Positions 61,266 to 64,000 of a stretch of DNA of 64,000 nucleotides are shown piece by piece (the first letter of the stretch is position 1; the number at the start of each line of letters is the position of its first letter). The DNA is from Amoebidium appalachense (taxonomy: Eukaryota > Ichthyosporea), in assembly GCA_963693365.1 (NCBI GenBank), contig CAVNZM010000014.1:1860001-1924000 (forward strand). The letters run 5' to 3'. Both the position numbers and the translations under genes were made by a program. The notes under the pieces were generated by a model. That model worked only from the letters and a program-made list of their open reading frames with translations, searched no databases and had not been told where the DNA came from.

Positions 61266-62367
61266 ATGGCCAAGTCCAAGAACCACACGGCCCAGAACCA
61301 GAACAAGAAGGCCCACAGGAACGGCATCAAGAAGCCCCAGCGCAACAAGTACCCTTCCCTCAAGGGCGTAAGTACTCCCTGTCTAGGCATTGGATGGGGG
61401 GTTTAAAAGGGGTTTTTGTGGTCGGTGGCTGTGGTGGTGGTGGTAGTGCTTTGGGGAGGGGGGGGGATGAAGGATGGTTTCTGCTTGGGAGTCTGGCTGT
61501 TGGTTGACTTCTTTGGTGCTTGTGAATAGCTGGCAAGGCACAAAAAAACGTGATTTTTCTAATGAGTGGCACGGCAAGTTAGGTAGTTTTTTTTTTTCCT
61601 TGGCGGGGCGGGGGGGTGGGGGGTGGGAAAGTTGCTATCATGTCATCGTGCCACGATGCGGGTGTGGTCGGGCGTGGTGTGTGGAAGCAAGCAGGTACTG
61701 CCGGAATGTTCTTATGCATTTTTGTTCTCGTATTTGCGTGCAGGGGGATAACCGCTACCAAAAGAGCCTCATATGGTAGCTCGACCCTTGCATGCAAGTA
61801 TCCGCATGCTCTTCTGAACATATGCATTAGGCACCGACACGTGCTCACATTCGTGCATGCCTGCACATACACCTGCACATAGCAGCTCTGTACTCCTCCC
61901 TCCGACAAAACACACAAAAATGGTTACACTGGCACATGCACGCACAGGCATGTACACACACGCATGCACACACACACACACACACACACTGGCATGTGGG
62001 CCCACACAGATGAAGCTCACGTATGTCGGAAATAACCTTCTCGCGTACACACCCTATTCAATCGGGGTTCGATGGACATGCGGGCACTCGGGGCCGTAGC
62101 TCCACCACACCCTCCTATTCCGTCTCTGTCCCATCACCTCTTCATTGCCCTTATTTATGGTTCTTGCTCTTTCTTTATTCCCCCATGGGCTTCCTTTCCC
62201 TTCACCAACACCACTTGTTCACCTCTTTCCCTCAATTTTCATTCCATCTCCCTCCGTTTTCACTCCATTGACACTTAATTTTTTTTAAGGTTGACCCCAA
62301 GTTCCTGAAGAACATGCGCTTTGCCAAGAAGCACAACAAGAACACCTCCGCCGTCAAGGCTGAATAA
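61266..62367 (+). CDS. RPL29: Ribosomal protein eL29 (2 coding exons)
   Basis: Exons are 61266-61367 and 62290-62367, joined in phase 0 (GTAAGT donor; acceptor after a T run). The product has 59 residues, the length of the fungal protein, not the longer animal form with a repetitive Lys-rich tail. The sequence starts [20 protein letters not shown], continues with [19 protein letters not shown] and ends with RFAKKHNK and a short tail. It is a 60S ribosomal subunit protein at the subunit interface near the exit side. The ATG is preceded by GGCAAG after the presumed leader splice. The intron (61368-62289) contains G runs and CA-rich sequence but is far less repetitive than other introns here. 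Confidence 0.96.
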
Positions 62368-64000
62368 GCACCCTGTTTGTCTTGGACAGAGGCCGCTGCC
62401 CCAGCCCGCCGGGTGCACTGGCATGCCCCATGGGTCAGTAAATTCTTGACGCGCCGCACCTGCACGTGTGCATGTGTGTGCGCGAAAAGAGATTTTCACT
62501 GTGTGCAAATTTATTTGCGTGTGAAGGCTTTCTCTTGAGTGTGGAGGGGGTGGGTGGGGCTGGTGGTTGTGTTTCTCATGTCAGGCTTTTGTGTGTGTGT
62601 GTGTGTGTGGGAGGGGGAGGGGGGTTGTTTGTGTGTGTAGAACGACGGACAGGCTAGACCGGCAACTGCACCGTGTGGTTCTGCACACGTGCAGACACAG
62701 TCTACCGACGTAATTCACATATCACACACCACACAGTATACACCACACAGTACATAGCACACACCACACAGTACATAGCACACACCACATCGTACACACC
62801 ACACAGTACATAGCACACACCACATAGCACACACCACTCAAATCACACACCCCACATAGCACACACCACTCAATAATACACACACACACACATACCACAG
62901 GTGACACTCGACCTGACAACATCAATCATTTATATCACACCATTTAATAATAATATGCGCATGCGCACATGAACACGCGCGTATACATACACATGCACAT
63001 GCTCACGGGCACACACACAAACACATTCACACTTCATCCTACGACATGCACGGACCGTCCCCTCCCCAGGCAACGCATGTGCGGAGACTTCATCCGAGCG
63101 CATTCACGGAGCAATCCCTTCCCCAACACACACACGGACATGGTCGGGCACAGGCCAATCCCCCCCCACCCCTCCTGCCCCTTCCCCCCTTAAAACACAC
63201 ACACACATGCATGTGCGCGCACGCGCACACACACACACAAACACAAACGGCCCGGGTACCATATCAGGAGCGGGCAATTTTTGAATTCTCCCTCCCCGGC
63301 CCCGCCGGGGAAAATTTGAGGTTTTTGGACCTCAAAGAAGTCAAATCCTGCAAAATCCACTACCGGGAGGCCAAAAAGGGTGATTTTACAAAAAAGGAGG
63401 GACATACATGAAAAAGAGAAAATGGGCGAGTTCAGTGGGCTGCCGATAAGTATATCTCGTGCTGGGCCGGTATACATGCTGCCGTGGTTGTTGCTGTAGA
63501 CGGCAGTATGGCATCGCATGTGTCACGTGACCTGCACGTGAATGCGACCATGTGCAGGCACTGAGTCTAGGGGGATTTGTATGTGTGTTTTGGAGCACCG
63601 ACAAGGCAGAGCCAGGGTGAGGGATGTGTAAACATGGAGTTTAGGGAGATCGTGCTGCTATTGTAACATGTGCACAAAACAGCCACGTGCACCGGCACAC
63701 TCCGGTGTACAGAACAATAATATGCACATGCGTCACTGTAATATCATGTATGCGCATGCCGCACAAGGTTTAGGAGACCACCACAGTATATACTATTTTC
63801 TTTTGGTTGATATCCATGTAGGAATGGTGTGTTGCAGTTGTCATGATCAGCCTGAGGCAGGCACGTGCACTCACTGAATCACTAGAACTCATGAATAAAA
63901 AATACATTCGCTAAAAACGGCAAGGTAAATTTGGGGCCAAGCTATTATTTCCCCCTTTTAAACGTTTTTTTAGCTCCAAGAACTTCGACGCCAAAATTTC
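62368..64000. other. eL29 3' flank to the window end
   Basis: The region contains the eL29 3' end, (GT)n, the minisatellite listed separately, CA-rich sequence (62975-63240) and, from 63245, unique sequence. A plus-strand frame at 63250-63411 (PYQERAIFEFSLPGP and on) is open and of mixed composition and could be an exon or a gene remnant, but it has no splice borders I trust. Nothing else is supported. Confidence 0.4.
62722..62890. repeat. CACACCACACAGTACATAG minisatellite
   Basis: Variants of CACACACCACACAGTACATAG, 18-31 bp long, are repeated about seven times, with the later units changing to CACACACCACTCAA. Confidence 0.8.

Overview
The window is nuclear DNA of a eukaryote. The genes have GT-AG introns, TATA boxes, AATAAA signals and a ribosomal protein mRNA start of the TOP type. 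I recognise a metallothionein-like protein, a RING-H2 protein, a mitochondrial-type phospholipid scramblase, a SelW-like selenoprotein, a ZIP metal transporter, an Iwr1/SLC7A6OS homologue and ribosomal protein eL29. The organism cannot be fixed from this sequence. A single-celled or algal eukaryote with a repeat-inflated genome fits; a chromerid-like alga is only a guess. More than half of the window is simple sequence: C/G homopolymers, (CA/GT)n, (GA/CT)n, and junctions where a C run passes directly into an A run.

Layout. 2.2-4.3 kb (+): metallothionein-like gene with TATA box and a 5'UTR intron. 7.9-12.8 kb (-): RING-H2 protein in about nine exons, with a truncated second copy of its RING exon 500 bp away. 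14.3-17.3 kb (-): glycine-rich protein of unknown function. 17.7-23.1 kb (-): scramblase, seven exons, 319 residues, all junctions in phase. 24.95-26.09 kb (+): SelW-like protein with an in-frame TGA preceded by Cys. 28.07-28.27 kb (-): two possible exons of an unknown gene. 28.8-31.96 kb (-): ZIP transporter, four exons, 379 residues. 34.9-40.4 kb (+): Iwr1 homologue, six exons, one apparent frameshift in a G7 run. 45.7-56.9 kb: five copies of two secreted-protein families. Three copies (one a pseudogene) are N-glycosylation-rich and two are cysteine-rich; they lie in head-to-head pairs. 60.35-62.37 kb (+): eL29.

Mobile and duplicated DNA. A recent interspersed family has a fixed 3' end (GACGCATTCAAA) that always runs into a poly(C) tract and a variable 5' end. 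Copies lie at 13.25, 29.8-30.1, 36.0, 39.3-39.8 and 41.2 kb. All intronic copies lie in the sense direction of the host gene. Separately, at least three genes carry partial copies of their own exon ends inside or next to their introns.

Functionally the genes are mixed. Metal and redox handling is represented three times (metallothionein-like, ZIP, SelW-like), but nothing in the arrangement shows co-regulation. The only clear functional cluster is the secreted-protein block at 45-57 kb, which looks like a recently amplified, gene-converting pair of families of unknown role.
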